Assembly (NCBI GenBank): GCA_964536265.1
Contig: CAZHVV010000002.1
Location: 68,713 to 132,712, forward strand
Reading direction: 5' to 3'
Length of the DNA: 64,000 nucleotides
Origin: JAPUDS01 sp964536265
Lineage (GTDB): Bacteria > Patescibacteriota > Saccharimonadia > Saccharimonadales > Saccharimonadaceae
The notes under the pieces are model-generated. The model did not search any database. It worked only from the letters and a program-made list of their open reading frames with translations, and was not told the origin of the DNA. Position 1 is the stretch's first letter, and every line of letters begins with the position of its first letter. Shown piece after piece: positions 17,362-25,444 of the stretch. A program made the translations under genes and the position numbers.

Positions 17362-17961
17362 TTAGTTAGCTGTTGCAGTATAGGTCACAGCTTCTGTATA
17401 TACGCCACTTGCCTGTCCGACTGTTGCTTCCACGGCATACCAGACGGTTGTCGTATCGTTACTAGCGGGAGCGCCTGTTGCTTTGATGGTCTGCAGTGAG
17501 CCGAGTGCTGGCATACCTGTCCATTTTGTTATGCTGCTCTCGATGTTTGATTCGGCAGAGTATGAAGCGTCAAAGTTACCGCCTGGCACAGCATAACCCC
17601 ATCGGTTATTCTCAAGTGCTGCTGGTGTTGCGTAGGTATTCGAAGATGCAGCAATTGTATTGCCACCACTAGTCATGGCCGTTGTTGCATCACTTGAAGA
17701 AATTTGCAACGTATAGCCAGCGTTTGAGTTCGTGCTGACAGTCACGAGGTCACTATCACTACTAAGGGCGCCTGCAGCTGTTGGTGTGATGCTGAATGAT
17801 ACGGTATCTGCTGAAGTAACAGAGATTGTCGAGCCAATATTTGCAGTCACAGTCGAGTTGTCAGTCGCGGCTGATGCGATAATAACAGGAGCAATTGCAA
17901 CAGCAAAGGCCGAGAGTACGGCGGTGCCAGCAAGAATATGTTGCTTGCGAATTGTTTTCAT
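17362..17961 (-). CDS. Small exported beta-rich surface protein (paralog B, own transcript)
   Basis: 199 residues from the ATG at 17961, chosen because AAGGAATATT stands directly before it; upstream codons in frame are not protein-like. Signal peptide ~1-32 (MKTIRKQ, hydrophobic, ASAA). Closely similar over its full length to the next gene downstream: same VTANIGSTISVTSADTVSF opening, RWGYAVPGGNFDASY block, MPALGSLQ and C-terminal VTYTATAN. A recent-looking tandem duplication. The very good promoter and private terminator suggest it is made in larger amounts than the operon behind it. It may be a main surface subunit. Confidence 0.75.
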   Translation of the reverse strand: MKTIRKQHILAGTAVLSAFAVAIAPVIIASAATDNSTVTANIGSTISVTSADTVSFSITPTAAGALSSDSDLVTVSTNSNAGYTLQISSSDATTAMTSGGNTIAASSNTYATPAALENNRWGYAVPGGNFDASYSAESNIESSITKWTGMPALGSLQTIKATGAPASNDTTTVWYAVEATVGQASGVYTEAVTYTATAN

Positions 17962-18003
17962 AATATTCCTTGTTTTTGTTTTTATTTTAGTAATATCGTT
18001 TGA

Positions 18004-18032
18004 AATATAGCATAAGCGCAGTGCAACGTCAA
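18004..18032 (-). promoter_or_regulatory. Strong promoter of paralog B
   Basis: Minus-strand TTGACG (18027-18032), 17-base spacer, TATATT (18004-18009) with a TGC extension. One of the best consensus promoters in the window. Confidence 0.8.
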
Positions 18033-18054
18033 GCAAATTTGCAATTATTTTTTG

Positions 18055-18975
18055 CTAACCCCTTGAATCGCCATAATGCACAATAATGGCGCGAAGCATC
18101 TCCCCTAGCGCTTGTGTCGACAAAAAAGTAAAGTCACGAATCTCTCCAAGAACTTCGTGGTCGATACTCCATATGACAACAGGTACTTTTGGTTCGCCGT
18201 TGCGGCTATTATATACACGGACAAAACCTCGACGCTCAGCCATGAGCAACTCTTCTTCGCTCAGGCGTCCATCTCTGAACAAATCATGAATCCGATAGTG
18301 ATACGCTGAGCGGGTTTTGATGTCGACATTGACTACACGCAATGTCTTCGAGTCGGTGATACGCATATCTATACCGAACGCATCGCTGGCACGGCTTGTC
18401 ATCTCGGCAGCGAAGCCTTCCTGCTGAACCCCGCGGTAAACGGCAATTTCTCGGCTCAAACCATGGACTATGACGCTCCATTGCTCATTCGAAAAGCATC
18501 GAGTGCCTGCCTTTTTACACATCGTGTCCAGTAGTTGTTTAGCTTTCGTTGGAAAATACGGTAATTCGTCATCTGGTAGTGCAAGAACTGCTGCCACGAA
18601 AGCATCGTTAAAATCTATGAGCTCAAATAGCCGTTTTTCCTTGTTGTGATACCCTTGTGGATGCTCATCCATACTCTCCTGTGCAACGGCAGCTCGAGGT
18701 GCCTGAAGCACTAATGCGTAAAGCCAGGCATCGGCGCGTTCTTCGGTTGATTCGTGACCAGTATCAAGACGGTAGGCGTGGTCTTTCGCGCTCTGAATGA
18801 GGGGCTCAAGCCATTCTACCCCGCCATGCTGTCGCCACGGTCGTCGACTCGTTTTCAGCACAGCAATTCGTCGTTCAACCCGCTCCCATACACGCCGGTC
18901 ATCAGCAATATGCTCTTGTGCAACAACAGCAACCGCAGCCTGTTTTGGTTTCCACCTCCGCCACCCTTTGAACAT
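18055..18975 (-). CDS. Unrecognised protein with a possible PD-(D/E)XK-like core
   Basis: 306 residues, soluble, no signal or membrane segment. The N-terminal half is charged and helical, with several Trp and Arg. Residues ~205-240 read FGIDMRITDSKTLRVVNVDIKTR: a GxD, a spacer, and V-D-I-K, the spacing of a PD-(D/E)XK nuclease core (Asp on one strand, D/E-x-K on the next). It is followed by a HYRIHDLF stretch. This is only a pattern match. Flanked by an exported-protein gene and a HAD gene, with no partner methylase. Otherwise hypothetical. Confidence 0.55.
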   Translation of the reverse strand: MFKGWRRWKPKQAAVAVVAQEHIADDRRVWERVERRIAVLKTSRRPWRQHGGVEWLEPLIQSAKDHAYRLDTGHESTEERADAWLYALVLQAPRAAVAQESMDEHPQGYHNKEKRLFELIDFNDAFVAAVLALPDDELPYFPTKAKQLLDTMCKKAGTRCFSNEQWSVIVHGLSREIAVYRGVQQEGFAAEMTSRASDAFGIDMRITDSKTLRVVNVDIKTRSAYHYRIHDLFRDGRLSEEELLMAERRGFVRVYNSRNGEPKVPVVIWSIDHEVLGEIRDFTFLSTQALGEMLRAIIVHYGDSRG

Positions 18976-19015
18976 CTAGCTACACGCTTCCTGACAATGA
19001 CAAGATTTCATATGT

Positions 19016-19585
19016 TTACTGTAACAGTTTTGTAAGGTCTTGTTCAAACTGTGCATACGTCGTGAAGAGGACTGCAGTCATCCCCTGCTCGCGAGCGGCG
19101 ATTACATTTCGCTCTTGGTCATCGATAAATACGCACTCCTCAGGCAACATACCTAGTCGCTCGGCCGCGTTGGTGTATGCCTTCGGGTCTGGCTTCACGA
19201 ATCCTGTGTCATAGCTCAGTGCCAAATCGTCAAACAGGGCCATGTCGTCAGGCGAGAGAAAATCTTCGAGACGATGAGGAGAGATATTCGAAAGCATACT
19301 AATTTTATAGTGCGACTTGTGCTGGCGAATAAAGTTTATGACTCGCATATCAAGTACACTCTGTGCATCGAGCATAAGGTACGCATCCTCGACCGGAACC
19401 CCGCTGATACGACTAACGATATGCTGGAATTCGTCTTTTGTTATATGCCCAAGATCAAGTGCCTTGGAAGCATCGCGTGCTTCCTCTAGCAGTTTTGGGT
19501 TATTACCAAAATGAGCATCACGAAATGCTACCCAGGTATCTGTCACGACGACCCCGAAACAGTCGAAAATAAGGGCTTTAGTCAT
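19016..19585 (-). CDS. HAD-superfamily hydrolase (subfamily IA-like)
   Basis: 189 residues. HAD motifs: I FDCFGVV, with the nucleophile Asp but Phe in place of the second Asp; II SMLSN; III K at FVKPDPKAY; IV VFIDDQERN. Loss of the second Asp is seen in some haloacid-dehalogenase-like members and may change substrate or leaving group. Overlaps the end of the P-loop kinase gene by 8 bases, so the two are coupled. Substrate unknown. Confidence 0.8.
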   Translation of the reverse strand: MTKALIFDCFGVVVTDTWVAFRDAHFGNNPKLLEEARDASKALDLGHITKDEFQHIVSRISGVPVEDAYLMLDAQSVLDMRVINFIRQHKSHYKISMLSNISPHRLEDFLSPDDMALFDDLALSYDTGFVKPDPKAYTNAAERLGMLPEECVFIDDQERNVIAAREQGMTAVLFTTYAQFEQDLTKLLQ

Positions 19586-20090
19586 TGCTATGTATAATTG
19601 TCATAATTTCTTCTGCAATATTCTCCGGCGTGCGATTGTTCGTATCGATGCGGTGCTCGCCGTCAAACGGAGTTTCCTCGCGACTCTGTATATATTCGTC
19701 TAAATCTTCTTTTGTCGAAATCCGATACTCATCATCGCGGGACGTTGCGCGCTCAAGTAGTGTTTCATAGGACGCTGTCAACGTAATAACTATCATGTTG
19801 TAGTCAGAATAGGCATCGAGCAACGAACCGACGCTCTCAATAGTTTCTTTATCAGGTGACGGGCGAACATAAATAAGATTATCTCCACGATCAAGTAGAA
19901 ATTTTAGAATTGGCTGTGTCAAATCATCCATGAGGCGCGGTATACGGTGTTCTCTCACAATATCGTAGACTGCATTTTTCAACTCATGAAACCAAAAGAC
20001 TTTCCATCCAAGTTCCTTTTCTAGAATACGGGCTACCGTTATCTTGCCGGTCGCTGGTTGTCCTCTCAGATAAATAAATGTTTTCGTCAT
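19578..20090 (-). CDS. P-loop kinase-like protein
   Basis: 170 residues. Walker A GQPATGKIT near the N-terminus, with a Gln/Pro/Ala/Thr loop typical of small-molecule kinases. The middle LDAYSDYNMIVITLTA strand and LLERATSRDDEYR lid-like helix fit an adenylate-kinase-like fold. Ribosome site AAAGGGAA is 8 bases before the ATG. It belongs to a polA-nudix-kinase-HAD string. Substrate not recognisable; nucleotide or sugar kinase possible. Confidence 0.7.
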   Translation of the reverse strand: MTKTFIYLRGQPATGKITVARILEKELGWKVFWFHELKNAVYDIVREHRIPRLMDDLTQPILKFLLDRGDNLIYVRPSPDKETIESVGSLLDAYSDYNMIVITLTASYETLLERATSRDDEYRISTKEDLDEYIQSREETPFDGEHRIDTNNRTPENIAEEIMTIIHSND

Positions 20091-20104
20091 ATAAATTCCC
20101 TTTC

Positions 20105-20575
20105 CTACAGATGCTTACGTTCACTTGTGACCTTTGCTTGATATTCGGTAATCCCTTTCAGCCAGCCGCCAGTAAAATACGCGGATGGGTCAAATGTATG
20201 AACATTCACCCATTCCATCTTGTCATGATGCTCACCAAGTTTTAGCTCACCACCTAGGTAGTTCGCTTCGAATCCGACAGCAAAAATATGTACTTCTTCA
20301 TTCAGTAGTTGTTCAACTCTTGCTACGCGAAAAAACACTTTCGGTTCTCCGAGCGAATACTGCACATCTGGACCTAACTCTTCATGCATTTTCCGTTCGA
20401 TTACTGACTCGAGCGATGACTCAAACTCGCTTAGCCGAATTCTGCCGCCTGGGATATCCCAATCGCCAAAAACATCATGGGTAATTAAAAGTTTATCGCC
20501 ATCGCGAAGCAGGACTTTCATGGCCACATAGTATTGGTCTCGTCCTTGACGTACATATGTTGCCTTGTCAATCAT
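20105..20575 (-). CDS. Nudix hydrolase
   Basis: 156 residues. Residues ~40-75 form a slightly stretched Nudix box: DIPGGRIRLSE then RKMHEELG, matching GG...E...R(E/K)xxEExG with a two-residue insertion and Lys for the usual Glu after Arg. Expected to hydrolyse nucleoside diphosphate-X substrates with Mg2+. It begins 2 bases after the polA stop with no Shine-Dalgarno, so it depends on polA translation or transcription. A sanitising role beside polA is plausible but not shown. Confidence 0.82.
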   Translation of the reverse strand: MIDKATYVRQGRDQYYVAMKVLLRDGDKLLITHDVFGDWDIPGGRIRLSEFESSLESVIERKMHEELGPDVQYSLGEPKVFFRVARVEQLLNEEVHIFAVGFEANYLGGELKLGEHHDKMEWVNVHTFDPSAYFTGGWLKGITEYQAKVTSERKHL

Positions 20576-20577
20576 AC

Positions 20578-23097
20578 CTACGCTTCGCCCCAGTTTTTTC
20601 CAGACGCCGTGTCAACTTTGAGCTTTACACCAAGTTCTGGATAAATATTTTCCATGGTTTCACGTAAGATTTCTTTGACTTTTTCTTCGTTGCCTTCAGG
20701 ACATTCAACGAGAATTGAGTCATGAATCTGCAACACTTGTACACCAAAGCCATCAATTTCTTGTTCGACTTTCAACATGGCCATTTTCATCAAATCGGCT
20801 TCCGTACCCTGTATTGGCATGTTTGCAGCTTGACGTTCGGCCCCAGAGCGAACCATAAAGTTACTCGACTTTACATCTGGTGTTGGGCGGCGGCGTCCAA
20901 AATATGTCTCAACATAGCCCTCATTTCGTGCCTTCGTTATAGTCGCATCAATATAAGTACGGATAGGTGCTCGCAAGCGGAAATAATCATCAATGAATTG
21001 CTTCGCGGCCGTAAAACTCATACCAGTGGCGGCAGCAAGCCCATGTGGGCTCATGCCGTAGAGCACACCGAAATTAATCACCTTGGCATCACGTCGCTGC
21101 GTTTTGCTGACCTGTTCTAGTGGAATACCATACACGTCACTTGCAGTCTTGGCGTGAATGTCGATGTCAGAGTTAAAGTCTTCAATCATTTGCTTGTCAT
21201 TTGCAAGCACAGCCGCAAGACGCAGTTCGAATTGGCTATAGTCAGCACTGACAAATACGTTACCATGCGATGGTACAAATGCTTCTCGAATTTTGCGGCC
21301 TACATCGCTTCGCACAGGAATATTCTGGAGGTTCGGGTTCACACTCGACAGACGGCCAGTCGCTGCCACATCTTGACGAAATGTTGTGTGCAGCCGCGAG
21401 TTATCATCGACGAGACGCGGCAAAGCTTCGACGTACGTATTCTGCAGTTTGGACAACTCGCGATACTTTTCTATAAGTTCAATAACTGGGTGCAAACCAC
21501 GCAATTTATCGAGTTCTTTCTGCCCTGTCGAATACCCTGTCTTGCCTTTTTTAATACCAAGTGTCGGTAACTGAAGCTTCGTGAACAATATTTCACTCAA
21601 TTGAGTTGGTGATGCCAAGTTGAAGTCATTTCCTACCAGGTCATACGCTGCACCTTCAGTTTCAGAAATCTCGCGAGCAAGTTCTTTACTCATCTCACCG
21701 AGAAATGCTGTGTCGAGAATAATGCCGCGGTGCTCCATGCGAGTCAAGATAGGTATGAGGGGGAAATCAATCTCAAACGCAACATGTTTTAGTTTTGGCA
21801 GAGCTTCGAGCGCAACAAGTTGTTCGTCATACAGTGCCCATATTGCCGCGACCGCCTGAGTCGGCTCAGTCGTATCGATACCCATGAGGTCGCCAAGGTC
21901 GCGTGATTTACGGAGAGGGTCAAGCAAGAAAGCCGCATGATTAGTGTCAAAACAAACAGGTAAGTCTTGTAACTTCACCTGTAGCAGGTGCGTCAGCAGT
22001 TCATTTGCTCCATGCGCAACAACGTGCGTCAGATGCAGTTCACGCAATTGCTCAAGCGCCACCTTCACCGCCTCACCATGTTCAGCTGAGACATAAAATT
22101 CGTGTTCAACCTGCCATACTACGACGTTCTCGGCCATAGTAAGTTTTACTGCCAGGTCTTTATTGAAGTCGATAAGTTTGACTGGGTCGATATTCACTAG
22201 GTCTGCTATCTCCACTGGCTCGCTTGAGCGCATATAGTCTGGCAATGAACGAAGCAAGCTGCGGAACTCAAGCTTCATTAACAGACTCTTCAGTTTATGT
22301 GTGTCGAGGTCAGTAACGTCCATTGCCTCAAGATCAAGCGTCACAGGTGCATCTGTCCAGATTTCGGCAATTGTTTTCGAGAGGTACGCACTCGCCTTCC
22401 CTTCCTCGAGTTTATGTCGCAAACTATCTTTTAGCTCCCATAGATTTTCATATACGCCATCGAGCGTTTCGTATTTTTGCAGCAAATCAATTCCTGTTTT
22501 TTCGCCAATACCAGGCACACCGGGAATATTGTCCGAACTATCGCCTTTGAGCGCCTTAAGGTCGAGAAATTGGTCGACGCGTATGCCGTACTTTGCTTCA
22601 AAACTTTCGGGTTTGAAAAGCTCAATATTTGTGAAACCTTTTTTCATTGCATAGACGTGAATAAGTGGACCAACGCACTGCAAGGCGTCAAGGTCAGAAG
22701 TAATCAGACACGTTTCAATCCCTTGTTCACTTGCCTGCTTCGCAAGCGCTCCCATGATATCGTCAGCCTCATAATCATCGAGCTCGTACAGTGGCCACGA
22801 AAAGGCCTCAAGTAGTTCATGAAGGAGCGGAATCTGTTCATAAAAATCCGGCGGCGCTGGTTTGCGACCAGCTTTATACTCCGGGTAGAGTTCCTTGCGC
22901 TTACGAATGTTCGTCTTCGCTTTGTCCCATGCGACAACCACATAATCTGGTTTTAGCTTTTTAAATAGTTCGAGGCTCAATGCCGCAAAGCCATAAACAC
23001 CACCAGTTGGCGTGCCGTCGGCAGTAGAGAGATTAGGCATGGCGTAATATCCTCTGTAAAAGACACTCTTCCCGTCGATAATCGCCAACCGTTTCAT
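20578..23097 (-). CDS. polA: DNA polymerase I
   Basis: 839 residues. Order: 5'-3' exonuclease (1-~290; DGKSVFYRGYYAM, DDYEADDIMG, TSDLDALQ, GDSSDNIPGVPGIGEKT), a degenerate 3'-5' exonuclease domain (~300-440) where the acidic DxE motifs are not seen, and the polymerase (~450-839). Polymerase motif A is DYSQFELRLAA, motif B RRDAKVINFGVLYG, motif C QIHDSILVE. A proofreading-deficient, Taq-like enzyme is inferred. A TATACT box ends 6 bases before the ATG and overlaps the whiB stop, so polA has its own, leaderless-type promoter. Confidence 0.97.
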   Translation of the reverse strand: MKRLAIIDGKSVFYRGYYAMPNLSTADGTPTGGVYGFAALSLELFKKLKPDYVVVAWDKAKTNIRKRKELYPEYKAGRKPAPPDFYEQIPLLHELLEAFSWPLYELDDYEADDIMGALAKQASEQGIETCLITSDLDALQCVGPLIHVYAMKKGFTNIELFKPESFEAKYGIRVDQFLDLKALKGDSSDNIPGVPGIGEKTGIDLLQKYETLDGVYENLWELKDSLRHKLEEGKASAYLSKTIAEIWTDAPVTLDLEAMDVTDLDTHKLKSLLMKLEFRSLLRSLPDYMRSSEPVEIADLVNIDPVKLIDFNKDLAVKLTMAENVVVWQVEHEFYVSAEHGEAVKVALEQLRELHLTHVVAHGANELLTHLLQVKLQDLPVCFDTNHAAFLLDPLRKSRDLGDLMGIDTTEPTQAVAAIWALYDEQLVALEALPKLKHVAFEIDFPLIPILTRMEHRGIILDTAFLGEMSKELAREISETEGAAYDLVGNDFNLASPTQLSEILFTKLQLPTLGIKKGKTGYSTGQKELDKLRGLHPVIELIEKYRELSKLQNTYVEALPRLVDDNSRLHTTFRQDVAATGRLSSVNPNLQNIPVRSDVGRKIREAFVPSHGNVFVSADYSQFELRLAAVLANDKQMIEDFNSDIDIHAKTASDVYGIPLEQVSKTQRRDAKVINFGVLYGMSPHGLAAATGMSFTAAKQFIDDYFRLRAPIRTYIDATITKARNEGYVETYFGRRRPTPDVKSSNFMVRSGAERQAANMPIQGTEADLMKMAMLKVEQEIDGFGVQVLQIHDSILVECPEGNEEKVKEILRETMENIYPELGVKLKVDTASGKNWGEA

Positions 23098-23101
23098 ATC
23101 T

Positions 23102-23743
23102 TTAGTATACCTCAGGTGAATCCGTTTCTTCCTCCGTCTCAGACATTCGCTTCAGACATGTCTCAAATATATCGGGGTTCGCTTCGAGGTACGCCCTAAA
23201 ATTATCTCGCTCAGACCTGATAAGTTTAGAGCTAACACTGCTTATGCTGTTGCCTAATGCATATGCAGCCAGGCGTTGAGGTGTCCTTTGTCGTCTCTTC
23301 AGTTGAATCGTGGCGATATATGAATCAATTAATTCTTCGGCGAATTTCTTCCATTCGGGCAAGTTTGTTTGGAACCACGCTGCTAATTCGGTGAGTCGGT
23401 CTTCACTAAAGTCTGAAGATTCAAGAATAGTTGTAATCGCCAACTGTACTTCTTCGCTCGTTGCGTCTTCGGAACCCTCCTGTTGCTGCTGTTTAAATCT
23501 TCTACGCTCACGCTCGGAGAGTCCTCCCCAAATACCAAATCTCTCGTCTTTTCCAAGAGCATAGTCTAAACATTGAGTCCGCACATCACAAACAGCGCAC
23601 ACCTTTTTTGCTTCTCGGGTTGAACCACCCTTCTCTGGGAAAAAAGCTTCAGGATCTGTTTGGGGGCAGATGGCACGATTCTGCCAGTCGAGCGAACCGT
23701 TGCGCTCATCCTCCATAACTAGAAACAGTTCACTGACAGCCAT
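23102..23743 (-). CDS. WhiB-family Fe-S transcription regulator with long C-terminal extension
   Basis: 213 residues. Residues ~20-85 are a full WhiB domain: DWQNRAIC, FFPEKGGSTREAKKVC, CDVRTQCLDYAL and the GIWGGLSERERRR turn. Four Cys (C, C-x-x-C, C) are placed to hold a [4Fe-4S] cluster. WhiB proteins bind sigma-A region 4 and act at the -35 element. The family is best known from Actinobacteria and their phages. Here the last ~120 residues are an extra, helical, charged domain not usual in WhiB. Start fixed by GAGGAGGGGATTA before the ATG. The promoter carries a box shared with the two upstream genes. Confidence 0.9.
   Translation of the reverse strand: MAVSELFLVMEDERNGSLDWQNRAICPQTDPEAFFPEKGGSTREAKKVCAVCDVRTQCLDYALGKDERFGIWGGLSERERRRFKQQQQEGSEDATSEEVQLAITTILESSDFSEDRLTELAAWFQTNLPEWKKFAEELIDSYIATIQLKRRQRTPQRLAAYALGNSISSVSSKLIRSERDNFRAYLEANPDIFETCLKRMSETEEETDSPEVY
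23104..23109 (-). promoter_or_regulatory. polA -10 box, predicted leaderless
   Basis: Minus-strand TATACT, ending 6 bases before the polA ATG and sharing bases with the whiB stop codon. Confidence 0.55.
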
Positions 23744-23772
23744 TAATCCCCTCCTCGTGCTTAATTTCTTTT

Positions 23773-23819
23773 AGTATACGGGTGCTTAGTTAGTCGTTGC
23801 AAGCATGAGCAAATCTGTT
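23773..23819 (-). promoter_or_regulatory. whiB promoter with shared upstream box
   Basis: Minus strand: AACAGA, 7 bases, ATGC (box at 23800-23819 shared with the next two promoters) running directly into -35 TTGCAA (23797-23802), 18-base spacer and -10 TATACT (23773-23778). Confidence 0.75.
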
Positions 23820-23842
23820 TCAGTACGTTTTCTTGGTTATAC

Positions 23843-25351
23843 TTATTTATTACCTTCTAAATCCGACGATTCTTCGTCAGGCTTTAGTACAACAGCAGCT
23901 TTTGTCTTGTTGTCGGCAACTATTGCATTGAAGAGCTTCTCAAGCCCTTTATAAACTGTTCGTACTACTGCATCGGAGCTTCCTCCGCTGCGCGATCCTA
24001 TGTTTACAAGCTCACTCATAGGCATCGCAACTTTATCGTCCAAATACTCTTTGGGCCCTCCCCAGCCAATTAGTCTAACTAGTAGCGCATGTTCAGACTC
24101 AGAGAGTACTTTTGTCTTTAGGTCACCAACCCTAAGGTCTCCAAAGCGTGTCCTGACCTCCTTGCGTAATCGAGCCATCGCCTCAAGCTTTGACGGTGTC
24201 ATATCATCGTTACGATTTTTTGGATTCAACAGTGCTTCTAGAGCTAGTTTGTGCCGATTTTCAAGCTTAAGTAGTCGATGGAAACCATATGCGAGTTGAA
24301 CGTGCGGTGGTTCTTCAGTAATGGATCGTTCATGCTGAAGTGGAGCTACTGCCTGGGGCTGTATGGGTTGCTGCGTTGCGATGTCAGGGCTATCTTGAGC
24401 AGGAACTTCGGGTGTATCGCTATGTACCTGAGATGTTCTGTCCCATCCATGTTTATCAATTATAGCTTCAAGCTGCCTGGCTTCCTCTTCGCCGTCGGTT
24501 GTTTCCCATTTGCCAGCAGCACGCCATGCACTCACCACACCGTATTCAACAGCTCGTCTGGAATTATTTACATCCATCTTCTTTGGGTTCAACCTTGTAA
24601 TCGAACGTATCGGTATCATATCGGCCTCGTCGACGCCCCTTAAATAGCCCCAGAAACAAATGCTATTCACAATTTTAGCTGACATTTTTGCTTTTGCATG
24701 CACTACATATGTCTCAATAAGGTCTCCTATATATCTGTCACTTATCGTCTCTGCGGTAGCGCCATGTATACGCAACCGGTCAAGTACCCTTTGACGGTCA
24801 GAGAGATCAAGATTGGTATAGATACCAGATGCCATAAGCGTATCGAAACCTTGTTTAATCTCACCACGTGCGCTCTCAATATCCTCAATTTGGTCAAGTT
24901 GTTCTACGGTTGTCGTTCTCAGCCATGAATCCTTAAGTGACTCTGCTTCAATGGCTTCGAGTTTCTCTACAGCTTGGTTATTAATAGCAGGCTCAGGCGT
25001 ACTAACGGATTCTTGCAGGACATCACTGCTAGTGTCTGCACTAGGTACCGATTCTACGCTTTCATCAATGAGAGAGAATTCAGCAAGTTCAGACTGACTA
25101 TCATCATCCAATCCACTAACAGGTAATTGTTTTGCCCGCTGGAGAGCATTGAGTACATTCACCGCCTCTTGAACGGCAGTAAATACGCCGAGAGCCTCTT
25201 TACCGCTCAAATCACGCATTGCATCTATTATTGCTGGCTGTGCTAGTAATCTTTGGAGTTTTTGTGCTTCAACGACAGCAAGCCAATTCACTATTCTACT
25301 AGAGTGAGCCTCTGCTAATTGTTCATCACCATTCAATTGAATCTCAGCCAT
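23843..25351 (-). CDS. Unrecognised 502-residue protein of the whiB locus
   Basis: Soluble, acidic, no signal or membrane part. N-terminal ~75 residues helical (LAVVEAQKLQRLLAQPAIIDAM). Then a Ser/Asp/Glu-rich linker, a helical middle domain (~150-290) with DRYIGDLIETYVVHAKAK and SICFWGYLRGVDEADMI, a Pro/Gln-rich linker, and a C-terminal helical domain ending AVVRTVYKGLEKLFNAIV. The FW-x-Y-x-x-G-x-D block and the C-terminal AV-x-x-x-(V/I)Y-x-x-L-x-KL block recur in the neighbour at 25445, so the two look like distant paralogs. Start fixed by GGGAGG 7 bases before the ATG. Function unknown; co-regulation with whiB is inferred from the promoter. Confidence 0.72.
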   Translation of the reverse strand: MAEIQLNGDEQLAEAHSSRIVNWLAVVEAQKLQRLLAQPAIIDAMRDLSGKEALGVFTAVQEAVNVLNALQRAKQLPVSGLDDDSQSELAEFSLIDESVESVPSADTSSDVLQESVSTPEPAINNQAVEKLEAIEAESLKDSWLRTTTVEQLDQIEDIESARGEIKQGFDTLMASGIYTNLDLSDRQRVLDRLRIHGATAETISDRYIGDLIETYVVHAKAKMSAKIVNSICFWGYLRGVDEADMIPIRSITRLNPKKMDVNNSRRAVEYGVVSAWRAAGKWETTDGEEEARQLEAIIDKHGWDRTSQVHSDTPEVPAQDSPDIATQQPIQPQAVAPLQHERSITEEPPHVQLAYGFHRLLKLENRHKLALEALLNPKNRNDDMTPSKLEAMARLRKEVRTRFGDLRVGDLKTKVLSESEHALLVRLIGWGGPKEYLDDKVAMPMSELVNIGSRSGGSSDAVVRTVYKGLEKLFNAIVADNKTKAAVVLKPDEESSDLEGNK

Positions 25352-25377
25352 CCAGCTACCTCCCTGAAGTTTTCATA

Positions 25378-25423
25378 ATAATAAAGGAAGGTCCACCTAT
25401 GCGCAAGCATAAGTGTCTCTGTT
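25378..25423 (-). promoter_or_regulatory. Promoter of the 502-residue protein gene with shared box
   Basis: Minus strand: AACAGA, 7 bases, ATGC (box 25404-25423) joined to -35 TTGCGC (25401-25406), 17-base spacer and -10 TATTAT (25378-25383). Same geometry as the whiB promoter. Confidence 0.7.
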
Positions 25424-25444
25424 ACAAGAACTATCTTGTTACAA

